Source: Ferrithrix thermotolerans DSM 19514
GTDB taxonomy: Bacteria > Actinomycetota > Acidimicrobiia > Acidimicrobiales > Ilumatobacteraceae
NCBI GenBank assembly: GCA_945860575.1
Contig: CAMAQQ010000053.1
Coordinates: 1 to 7,885 of the forward strand
Direction of reading: 5' to 3'
DNA: 7,885 nucleotides
In this document: positions 1 through 6,611 of the stretch, piece after piece
Layout: each line of letters opens with the position of its first letter
How positions within the stretch are numbered: position 1 is the first letter of the stretch
The notes under the pieces: generated by a model
Database searches by the model: none
Told to the model about the DNA's origin: nothing
The model's input: only the letters and a program-made list of their open reading frames with translations
Made by a program: the position numbers and the translations under genes

Positions 1-309
1 CTTGTCGCAGAAATTTTTGATGCAGCACCAGTAGTTGATCCGTTTGAAATATCAAATCGCACCTCGCGAGTAGTTAAAAAAACGCGAGTTGCATCACTCG
101 AAGAACAACTTAAAGATTGGCGCAGTAATCGTGCGCGTGTGATCAGGCAATTACCAAGTGTCGTTCTGGCAGATCATGAACTCAAATTAATTGCACAGCA
201 AAAGCCCACGAATACCGAAGATCTGGGAAAAATTGTTGGTCAGATAACCGCAAAACAAATCGGACCCGACTTGCTTTCAATAATCGCTAAGGCCAGCGTT
301 ACCGTCTAA
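1..309 (+). CDS. C-terminal end of an HRDC-domain protein, probably a UvrD2-like DNA helicase (5' end outside window)
   Basis: The reading frame is open from base 1 to a TAA at 307-309 and gives 102 residues. Residues about 31-98 look like an HRDC domain, a small helical nucleic-acid-binding module: there is a 'LEEQLKDWR' first helix, an 'LADHELKLIAQQKPTNTEDL' stretch, and an 'IGPDLLSIIAKA' last helix. The protein ends just after the domain. HRDC domains close RecQ helicases, RNase D and the actinobacterial superfamily 1 helicase UvrD2, where the domain sits at the very C-terminus. Given the actinobacterial character of the neighbours, UvrD2 is the likeliest parent, but no helicase motif lies inside the window, so RecQ or RNase D cannot be excluded. 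The stop codon lies 3 nt from the stop of the convergent thioesterase gene, so transcripts of the two genes probably overlap at their 3' ends; I see no terminator hairpin there. Confidence 0.75.
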   Translation, partial: LVAEIFDAAPVVDPFEISNRTSRVVKKTRVASLEEQLKDWRSNRARVIRQLPSVVLADHELKLIAQQKPTNTEDLGKIVGQITAKQIGPDLLSIIAKASVTV

Positions 310-312
310 CAG

Positions 313-1023
313 TTATTTCGATTGTTGTGCCTGACGAATTTCTACAAGTCGAGAAAAAACTTCGGGACGCATTGACACAAATAAACCTTTAGCCTCAGCG
401 CACAAAGTTTCTCCGTGATGCAAAGTTCCAGCGACACTGATCTTGCGACCGTCAATTGAAACGACTCGACCTCGAAATATCACTGGTTGTTTTAATGGTG
501 TCGGTGCCCGATAATCAATGGTCAAGTTCACGGTCATGCCAGGGTTGCCACTCAACGATTGCGCCATTCCTAAAACTTCGTCGAAATATGCGGCGATAAA
601 ACCCCCGTGCACGCAACCTGGCGGCCCTTCATAAGCAGCCGGAAATGTCGCATGCCCGACAACGGTCGAATCGCTACCCCCATCACCTTCAATATCCATG
701 CGCATAGGCACAGACAGTGGATTAATTGCACCAATTATCGGACTGCGATCTAGAAAACTATTCATCGGCGCCAATGAGCCTTCGGCTGGCCCCTCGTAAT
801 CGTGACTATGAGGTCGAGACTTCAAAAGCGAAACCGCTTGACTGATAATCACTCGAGTTCGCTCGAGTTCTTCGACTGGTGCTGAAGTAGCCAACAACTC
901 GTCGAACACAACCCTTAATTCTTCGGCTATTTGTATTCGCAATTCATCGGTTGGCGAGCGCTCTTCGGTTCGAATATGAAACCCCTTGAAGGCATTGGTG
1001 AAGCCAGATTCAGACATGCTCAT
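313..1023 (-). CDS. PaaI/THEM4-like hotdog-fold thioesterase
   Basis: This is a predicted acyl-CoA thioesterase. Counted from the alternative TTG start at 1050 (245 residues), the hotdog domain covers about residues 100-230. It carries the family signature 'EGPPGCVHGGFIAAYFDE' (141-158), with H148, G149, G150 and the likely catalytic D157. The 'EGPPG..HGG' form resembles human THEM4/THEM5 as well as bacterial PaaI-family enzymes. An 'NLTIDYRAPTPL' strand follows, as usual for the fold. About 100 residues precede the domain, including a charged helical stretch (37-78), longer than in minimal PaaI. I place the start at the ATG at 1023 (236 residues). It lies 10 nt past the xth stop and has a TAGTTT -10-like motif 7 nt upstream. 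The TTG at 1050 would overlap xth by 17 nt. Another ATG at 1017 is also possible. No Shine-Dalgarno sequence is visible for any of these. The substrate cannot be told from sequence. Confidence 0.88.
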   Translation of the reverse strand: MSMSESGFTNAFKGFHIRTEERSPTDELRIQIAEELRVVFDELLATSAPVEELERTRVIISQAVSLLKSRPHSHDYEGPAEGSLAPMNSFLDRSPIIGAINPLSVPMRMDIEGDGGSDSTVVGHATFPAAYEGPPGCVHGGFIAAYFDEVLGMAQSLSGNPGMTVNLTIDYRAPTPLKQPVIFRGRVVSIDGRKISVAGTLHHGETLCAEAKGLFVSMRPEVFSRLVEIRQAQQSK

Positions 1024-1030
1024 GTTTTCG

Positions 1031-1036
1031 AAACTA
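1031..1036 (-). promoter_or_regulatory. Candidate -10 element for a leaderless thioesterase transcript
   Basis: Read on the minus strand, TAGTTT is followed by exactly 7 nt and then the ATG at 1023. That is the spacing expected when transcription starts on the A of the start codon. An ATGACA hexamer (5 of 6 matches to TTGACA) lies 15 nt upstream, a slightly short spacer that contains an A8 run. The motif overlaps the xth stop codon. It is only a six-base match, so confidence is low. Confidence 0.3.
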
Positions 1037-1813
1037 CGATTTTTTTTCAACTGTCATCATCACTGGCACATGATCACTCGGCTTCTCGCCCTTGCGCGCG
1101 TTGCGGTCAATCTCTGAAGTCTTGACGCGCTTTGCCAGTGATTTCGTCGCCAACAAAAAGTCGATTCGCATTCCTTCGCCTTTATGAAAACTCCCGTTGC
1201 GATAGTCCCACCAAGAGAAAACTTTGGGCTCCGGGTGCAATTCTCGAAAAACATCGGTCAATCCCCATTCGCACAACGAAGCAAACGCTTTGCGCTCTGG
1301 TGCGCTCACATGAGTCGCACCTTCAAATTTGGTCACGTCCCAAACATCGTCATCAGTTGGCGCAATATTAAAGTCGCCACCGATCACCAAGTCTTCAGTC
1401 GGCTTGGCGATTTTTGTTGCGTGTTGTGTCAACTTCTTCATCCACTCAAGCTTGTAGGTGTAATGATCATTATCTAGGGCTCTGCCGTTAGGCACATAGA
1501 CGCTGACAACTTTGACTCCGCCACAGGTTGCAGAAATAATTCGAGCCTCGCCGTCTGGCTCTATCGTCGGTGCGAAATTTGGTATGACATTATCCAAGCC
1601 CACACGCGAAATTATCGCCACACCATTCCATTGACCTTGACCAAAATGGGCAGACTCGTAGCCAAGTTCAGAAAATACTGCAGTCGGAAAAACCTCGTTC
1701 TTCATTTTTGTTTCTTGCATGCACAAAACATCGGGCTTATTTTCACTTACCCATTGGGTCACGCGCTCAAGGCGGGCTTTAAGCGAATTAACGTTCCATG
1801 TCGCGATCAGCAC
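1034..1813 (-). CDS. xth: Exodeoxyribonuclease III / class II AP endonuclease
   Basis: This base-excision repair nuclease cuts DNA 5' of abasic sites and removes 3'-blocking groups, using a divalent metal. The 259 residues are close to the usual ExoIII length (about 260-270), and the whole endonuclease/exonuclease/phosphatase fold is present. The conserved blocks are 'ATWNVNS' (N7), 'MQETK' (E34, metal ligand), 'VYVPNG' (Y106), 'GGDFNIAPTDDDVWD' (D147, N149), 'RIDFLLA' (D218) and the closing 'SDHVPV' (D247, H248). All catalytic positions known from E. coli ExoIII therefore have counterparts. The start is a GTG at 1813; an ATG 5 nt upstream is in another frame and soon meets a stop. No Shine-Dalgarno sequence is visible. 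A TACGGT hexamer lies 6 nt before the GTG and might be a -10 for a leaderless transcript. The gene starts 54 nt after the NYN-S1 gene ends. The last codons contain an A8 run. Confidence 0.96.
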   Translation of the reverse strand: MLIATWNVNSLKARLERVTQWVSENKPDVLCMQETKMKNEVFPTAVFSELGYESAHFGQGQWNGVAIISRVGLDNVIPNFAPTIEPDGEARIISATCGGVKVVSVYVPNGRALDNDHYTYKLEWMKKLTQHATKIAKPTEDLVIGGDFNIAPTDDDVWDVTKFEGATHVSAPERKAFASLCEWGLTDVFRELHPEPKVFSWWDYRNGSFHKGEGMRIDFLLATKSLAKRVKTSEIDRNARKGEKPSDHVPVMMTVEKKS

Positions 1814-1819
1814 GCCATT

Positions 1820-1825
1820 ACCGTA
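1820..1825 (-). promoter_or_regulatory. Weak candidate -10 element for xth
   Basis: TACGGT on the minus strand ends 6 nt before the GTG start of xth, in the 54-nt gap between xth and the upstream NYN-S1 gene. It fits the TAnnnT pattern and leaderless spacing. No good -35 is seen, and this could be chance. The rest of the gap (1814-1867) shows no hairpin or terminator. Confidence 0.2.
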
Positions 1826-1867
1826 CTAAAAATTGCGCCTGCGTTGCTTATTCTGAGTTGGTTGCTA

Positions 1868-2902
1868 TCAGCGTTTCTTGTGTGGTGATTTCTTCTGAAC
1901 TGCCTTGGGCTTCTGGCGCTGTCGCTTGGCTTTTTTAATTTGTGCAATTCGAGTGGTCGCCGTTCGAATTGGTCCGACAGGTCGCGGCGCGGCTACACGG
2001 GTAGCGGTTCGCTGAGTAGTTGCTGGCTCAACACCGAACACCGAAAGTTCAACACTTCGTCTTGACGGCGTATAGCCAACGATCACAAGATTTAATGAAG
2101 CCCCGAGCTTGACATGTTCGCGCGCGCTTCGCGGAACCGGGTTGGCCATTAACCGCATCGGCAGATATCCCAACACTTCGCCTACTTTCATGTACACACC
2201 ATGAGATGCATAACTCTCAACGATGCCTTTAAGTTTCGTGCCGACTGGATTTTTCTCTACGAAATTCAAAAATGTCGTTAGTTCGTTCAGTTTTGGTGGC
2301 GGCTTTGAACCAGAACTCGACTTATTGCCTTGCGCGACTGGCTTTGGCGAAGTTGCTGCGACTCTTGTCGTGGGTGGTGGGTTTTTCGGTACCGGCATCG
2401 GACGCGATGGCGCACGAACAGCCTTGGCTCGTCGCAGAGTTGTGGCACTTTCTCGGCCCGATTGTTTGCGCACTGGCAATCGCTGAATGAAAACCCAACC
2501 CACATTCGGCACGGGCTTGCCACCGATCAACCGACCTTCATCGAACAACCATTTATATTGATCGTGAAATTCTTGGTAACTGTCATTGGATAAGACGCTC
2601 GCCTTGACTTTGTCGGCGATTGTCAACACAAAGCCATCGCCGCGACCAACTGCACCCGCTGGCGGTGCGACGAGTTCATTGTTGTTTATTGCTGCATCAA
2701 ATTCTGCTCGTTCTTTTCGATCCACTCGATGACCAAATGTCGCATCAACTACGACGGTTATTTTCGTGTCTGGAAACTCTTTTATAAATGAGAGAACTGC
2801 CTCGTTCAATTGCTTGAGGCTTGGCTCTGTTCGCCCCTCGGTCGCCATATTTGAACCGTCAACTACAACGTGAGAAAACGGTTTAACCACATCTCTATTC
2901 AA
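1868..2902 (-). CDS. Predicted NYN (Zc3h12a/Regnase-like) ribonuclease with S1 RNA-binding domain and basic tail
   Basis: Residues about 9-145 match the Zc3h12a-type NYN/PIN-like nuclease domain. They contain 'VVVDGSNMA' (D15, N18), 'VVVDATFGHR' (D53), 'GRGDGFVL' (D89) and 'VLSNDSYQEF' (D107), followed by 'DEGRLIGGKPVPNVGWVF'. The acidic residues expected to bind the catalytic metal are therefore present. A Pro/Ser/Lys-rich linker (about 146-205) leads to an S1-like OB fold (about 218-292, 'VGTKLKGIVESYASHGVYM' to 'RSVELSVFG'). A very basic tail (about 298-344, many Lys/Arg/Gln) ends the protein. This suggests an RNase that is recruited to structured RNA or ribosomes; its target is unknown. 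The start is TTG at 2902, because a stop lies in frame directly upstream; a GTG at 2890, still before D15, is an equally good choice. There is no clear Shine-Dalgarno sequence. It follows kgd by 17 nt, so it is probably co-transcribed with it. Confidence 0.85.
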   Translation of the reverse strand: MNRDVVKPFSHVVVDGSNMATEGRTEPSLKQLNEAVLSFIKEFPDTKITVVVDATFGHRVDRKERAEFDAAINNNELVAPPAGAVGRGDGFVLTIADKVKASVLSNDSYQEFHDQYKWLFDEGRLIGGKPVPNVGWVFIQRLPVRKQSGRESATTLRRAKAVRAPSRPMPVPKNPPPTTRVAATSPKPVAQGNKSSSGSKPPPKLNELTTFLNFVEKNPVGTKLKGIVESYASHGVYMKVGEVLGYLPMRLMANPVPRSAREHVKLGASLNLVIVGYTPSRRSVELSVFGVEPATTQRTATRVAAPRPVGPIRTATTRIAQIKKAKRQRQKPKAVQKKSPHKKR

Positions 2903-2919
2903 TCACGCTAAGTAAGTTA

Positions 2920-5900
2920 CTAGTTAGAAAACGTTTGCTCCATCAAATCAGCGAGTTCTTGGTCATGAATCGTCTTTGACCCGGTTGCAGGGCTACCTGA
3001 TTCGACGCGCGCAACATGACTTAACGAATACCCCTCTTGTTTCAGCGACCAAATTCGATCGTCAACAAAATATCTCGGTCCCATGTTTTCTGGCTCTTCT
3101 TGAAGCCACACAAGTTCTTTGGCATTTGTGTATCTAGAGATTGCCGTGCGAATCTGATCAATCGGAAACGGATACAACTGTTCAACGCGAACAACCGCAA
3201 CTTTTGCACCGCGCTTATCGCGCTCAGAAATTGCATCCCATGCGACTTTGCCGCTGCACAACACAACTCGGGTGACTTCACCGGGCGAAGTTACGAACGG
3301 GTCGTCAATCACTTCATTGAAGCTGCCGGTTGTCAAACTTTCGATCAATGATCGGCTTTCTTTCATTCGAAGTGGTTGTTTCGGGGCAATTACAACTAAT
3401 GGCCGCATTACATCGCGCTTTACTTGGCGTCGCAATAAATGAAAATACTGCGCGGAAGTCGTCGGGTTGCAAACTTGAATATTGTCTTCGGCGCACAATT
3501 GTAAGAAACGTTCGATTCGCGCCGACGAGTGCTCAGGGCCCTGACCTTCGTAGCCGTGAGGCAACAACAACACCAACCCGTTGTGCTGCTGCCATTTGTC
3601 TTCGGCTGCCACCAAATACTGGTCAATAACAATTTGTGCGCCGTTGACAAAGTCACCAAATTGTGCTTCCCACATCACAAGCGCTTTTTGGTTTGCGTGC
3701 GCGTAGCCGTATTCAAAACCGAGTGCCGCGTATTCGCTCAACAAAGAGTCATACACCCAGAATCGACCCGTCGCCTCAGGCATCTCGGCAAGCGGGACCC
3801 AACGATTCTCATTCAAATAGTCGATCAGTGTCGAGTGACGATGGCTAAATGTGCCCCGTCGTGTGTCTTGCCCAGCGAGACGCACCGAAGTGCCCTCGAG
3901 CAACAAACTGCCGATCGCCAAAGCTTCAGCCGTTGCCCAGTCGACATCATTATTTTTTGCAATGAGATCGTCGCGCGTCTCGAACTGCCTCAAAAGTTTT
4001 GGGTGAACCATGAAATCTTTTGGATACGAAGTCAATTGCGTCAGCACACGATTGATTATTTCTCGATTCACGGCGGTAACAAGATGTGGCAGAACTCCCT
4101 GCGGCGCCGGTGGTTTTGCAGCGATGACTTTCTCATTTGGTTTGGCGCGAGTTTGCTCTAGCGCATCTTGCAACTTGGCTTGATAATCACTAAGCGAAAC
4201 TTCAGCTTGCTCGACGGTGATGTCGCCACGCCTGACGAGAGTTTCAACGTATAGTTTGCGCACACTACGACGGTCGGCGATCGCCTTGTACATCAACGGC
4301 TGTGTGTAACTCGGATCATCACCTTCGTTGTGCCCATAGCGGCGATAACAAATCATGTCGATCACGACATCTTTGTGAAACTCTTGTCGATACTCGAAAG
4401 CCAATTGCGCAACTCGCACGCATGCCTCTGGGTCATCACCGTTGACATGAAAAATCGGTGCCTGCACGGTCTTGGCGACATCGCTGCAATATTGCGATGA
4501 TCGCGCATATTCTGGCGCCGTCGTGAAGCCAATTTGATTGTCGATAATCAAATGAATCGTGCCACCAACTCGATAACCAGAAGTGTCACTCATCGCCAAA
4601 CATTCGGCGACAACACCTTGACCTGCAAAAGCCGCATCACCATGAATCGCCAACGGCAACACGCTGTATGCAAGTGGTGGATCAATTTGATCTTGCATTG
4701 CGCGCACCGTGCCAAGCACGACAGGGTTGACAGTTTCTAAGTGACTCGGATTAGACACCAACTCAACATGCATCTTTGCGCCACTTTGCGCGACGAACTC
4801 GCCAACTGCGCCGAGGTGATACTTAACATCGCCCGAACCTTGCACGGACGAAGGGTCGACATAACCTTCGAACTCTTGAAAAATCTGGTCGTATTCTTTG
4901 CCTACGACATTGGCCAACACATTCAAGCGACCACGGTGTGCCATGCCGATTATGGTGCCCTGCATTTTCGCATCGGTCGCAAGATTCAAAATCTTGTCGA
5001 GAATCGGTATCGCCGATTCTGCGCCTTCAAGACCAAATCGTTTCGTGCCGACATATTTGGTCGACAAAAATTTCTCGAATGCTTCGGCCGCATTGAGCCG
5101 CTCAAGCACACGAATTTTGTCGACCGCAAAATCATTGCGCTTGACACCCTCGAAATGTTCTTGAATCCACCGCTGCTCATCGGTGTTTTGAATGTGCATA
5201 TATTCGACGCCGATCGTGCGGCAATATGCGTCGCGCAACACACCAAGTAATTCTCCCAGAGTCAATCGATTGACGCCACCGACTCCACCGGTCAAAAATT
5301 CGCGATCTAAGTCCCAGACTGAAAGTCCATATGTTGCGGGGTCAAGTTCACGCGGCATTCGTGGTGCGCGCCAATGCAACGGATCAAGGTCGGCAATCAA
5401 GTGACCTCGCACGCGATGCACACGAATCAGCGTCGCGATTTGCATTTGTTTTTCGAGCAACGCATCTTCACTGTCAAGCGAGTTCGAATCGTCGTGCCAC
5501 TTCACCGATTCATACGGCACACCAAGACTCCTGAAGATATTCGCGTAGAAATCATGTTCACCGATTAACAACTCGTGCACATATTTCAAGAACATTCCAC
5601 TTTCAGCGCCCTGAATTATTCGGTGGTCATAGGTACTCGTGATTGTTACAACTTTCGACACGCCGAGTCGCCCGAGAGCACGTTGATCGCTACCCTGAAA
5701 CTCAGCCGAATAATCGATCGTGCCGACACCAACAATTAAACCTTGACCAGCCATCAACCGTGGCACCGACATTTGCGTGCCGATAGTTCCAGGGTTGGTA
5801 AGACTGACATTCGCACCTTTGAAATCTTCTAGCGTCAATTTGTTGGCACGCACCTTGCGGATGATGTCTTCATAAGTCAACAAAAACCCGGCAAAGTCAA

Positions 5901-6594
5901 GCGTGTCGGCGTTACGCAAAACCGGTACGACCAAACTTCGCTGTCCATTGCCCTTGTCAACATCAACGGCCAAACCCATATTCACATGGTTGAACTTTTT
6001 GATTTGAGGCTTTCCTTGCTCGTCTGCCATATAAACATGTTTCATATTTGGCACTGCATCTGCAATCGCGCGCACGATCGCAAAACCAATTAAGTGCGTA
6101 AAACTTATTTTGCTTTCGCCACTTCGTTCGCGATAGCCGTTGATTACTTTGCGATTAACTTCTAAAAGTTTCGCCGGCACTTGACGCACACTCGTGGCCG
6201 TTGGCACCGCAAGGCTTGCCTCCATGTTTGTGGCAATCACCGCCGACACGCCGCGCAACGGTTCGGGCTCGACGATCTCTAAAGGCGTCTGCTCAAGTGA
6301 CGCTAGAGCAACAACAGGTCGTGGCGCACGAGGTGGCGATTCAGGCGAAATCGGTTCTTTAATCGCCGATGTTGCGACAGTTTTTATATCAGGTTCAGGT
6401 AACGCTTCAAAATTTGGTCTGATCAACTCGCCAGTTGGGTCGGCTTTCGCCGAACCCACTGGTTTGTAGTCACTGAAAAACTCGCGCCACGCCACCGATA
6501 AAGTTTCAGGCTCGTCGCGATATCGCTCGTACATCTCCTCTACTAACCAGGAGTTTGCACCAAAGTCTTCGGGGTCAGACCTCTCAACCATCAT
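2920..6594 (-). CDS. kgd: Multifunctional 2-oxoglutarate metabolism enzyme (SucB-like/E1o fusion, ThDP-dependent)
   Basis: At 1224 residues this matches the fused actinobacterial Kgd/OdhA proteins (about 1230), the E1 part of 2-oxoglutarate dehydrogenase that can also decarboxylate or carboligate 2-oxoglutarate. The order is: the E1o N-terminal motif (about 1-45, 'FGANSWLVEEMYERYR'), a Pro/Glu/Ala-rich linker (46-115), an E2 acyltransferase-like domain (about 116-350, with 'TYDHRIIQGAESG' around H324), and the E1 domain (about 380-1224). ThDP-site motifs are 'HRGRLNVLANV' (H553), 'GDAAFAGQGVV' (652-662), 'IIDNQIGFTT' (683-692) and 'YGHNEGDDPSYTQP' (753-766). No lipoyl domain is present, as in mycobacterial Kgd, so the lipoyl carrier must be another protein. 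In mycobacteria the FHA protein GarA inhibits this enzyme; whether that holds here is unknown. Two adjacent ATGs (6594, 6591) could start it; neither has a Shine-Dalgarno sequence. The gene ends with TAG directly followed by TAA. Confidence 0.97.
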   Translation of the reverse strand: MMVERSDPEDFGANSWLVEEMYERYRDEPETLSVAWREFFSDYKPVGSAKADPTGELIRPNFEALPEPDIKTVATSAIKEPISPESPPRAPRPVVALASLEQTPLEIVEPEPLRGVSAVIATNMEASLAVPTATSVRQVPAKLLEVNRKVINGYRERSGESKISFTHLIGFAIVRAIADAVPNMKHVYMADEQGKPQIKKFNHVNMGLAVDVDKGNGQRSLVVPVLRNADTLDFAGFLLTYEDIIRKVRANKLTLEDFKGANVSLTNPGTIGTQMSVPRLMAGQGLIVGVGTIDYSAEFQGSDQRALGRLGVSKVVTITSTYDHRIIQGAESGMFLKYVHELLIGEHDFYANIFRSLGVPYESVKWHDDSNSLDSEDALLEKQMQIATLIRVHRVRGHLIADLDPLHWRAPRMPRELDPATYGLSVWDLDREFLTGGVGGVNRLTLGELLGVLRDAYCRTIGVEYMHIQNTDEQRWIQEHFEGVKRNDFAVDKIRVLERLNAAEAFEKFLSTKYVGTKRFGLEGAESAIPILDKILNLATDAKMQGTIIGMAHRGRLNVLANVVGKEYDQIFQEFEGYVDPSSVQGSGDVKYHLGAVGEFVAQSGAKMHVELVSNPSHLETVNPVVLGTVRAMQDQIDPPLAYSVLPLAIHGDAAFAGQGVVAECLAMSDTSGYRVGGTIHLIIDNQIGFTTAPEYARSSQYCSDVAKTVQAPIFHVNGDDPEACVRVAQLAFEYRQEFHKDVVIDMICYRRYGHNEGDDPSYTQPLMYKAIADRRSVRKLYVETLVRRGDITVEQAEVSLSDYQAKLQDALEQTRAKPNEKVIAAKPPAPQGVLPHLVTAVNREIINRVLTQLTSYPKDFMVHPKLLRQFETRDDLIAKNNDVDWATAEALAIGSLLLEGTSVRLAGQDTRRGTFSHRHSTLIDYLNENRWVPLAEMPEATGRFWVYDSLLSEYAALGFEYGYAHANQKALVMWEAQFGDFVNGAQIVIDQYLVAAEDKWQQHNGLVLLLPHGYEGQGPEHSSARIERFLQLCAEDNIQVCNPTTSAQYFHLLRRQVKRDVMRPLVVIAPKQPLRMKESRSLIESLTTGSFNEVIDDPFVTSPGEVTRVVLCSGKVAWDAISERDKRGAKVAVVRVEQLYPFPIDQIRTAISRYTNAKELVWLQEEPENMGPRYFVDDRIWSLKQEGYSLSHVARVESGSPATGSKTIHDQELADLMEQTFSN

Positions 6595-6596
6595 TT

Positions 6597-6611
6597 ACAT
6601 CGTAACGATGT
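6597..6611. repeat. Perfect 15-nt inverted repeat between the PuuD-like gene and kgd
   Basis: The sequence acatcgt-a-acgatgt is a perfect 7-bp dyad around one central base. It fills nearly the whole 17-nt gap, ending 2 nt before the first kgd ATG. In RNA it could fold as a 6-bp stem with a 3-nt loop; there is no U-tract, so it is not a terminator. It could be a DNA operator or a translational hairpin. The repeat itself is certain; a function is inference. Confidence 0.55.
6599..6604 (-). promoter_or_regulatory. Candidate -10 element for a leaderless kgd transcript
   Basis: TACGAT on the minus strand lies 7 nt before the second kgd ATG (6591) and 4 nt before the first (6594). It fits an actinobacterial TAnnnT -10 for a transcript beginning at the second ATG, and it lies inside the inverted repeat. 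No convincing -35 hexamer is seen 16-19 nt upstream. Confidence 0.3.

Noticed and set aside
931..1477. Several short plus-strand frames opposite the thioesterase and xth genes
   Set aside because: They are antisense to well-conserved catalytic blocks and encode low-complexity, unrecognisable peptides.
3529..4161. A 210-codon open frame on the plus strand inside kgd
   Set aside because: It lies wholly antisense to the conserved E1 domain of Kgd. Its translation is rich in Arg, Cys and His with no recognisable domain, and no ribosome binding site was seen.
4741..5250. A 169-codon plus-strand frame, also antisense to kgd
   Set aside because: It has the same shadow character: it overlaps strongly conserved E1 sequence, including the HRGR region, and shows no domain of its own.
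6597..6611. The dyad before kgd as a rho-independent terminator of the PuuD-like gene
   Set aside because: The stem is only 6 bp as RNA with a 3-nt loop, is not GC-rich, and no U-tract follows, so attenuation by this classical mechanism is unlikely.
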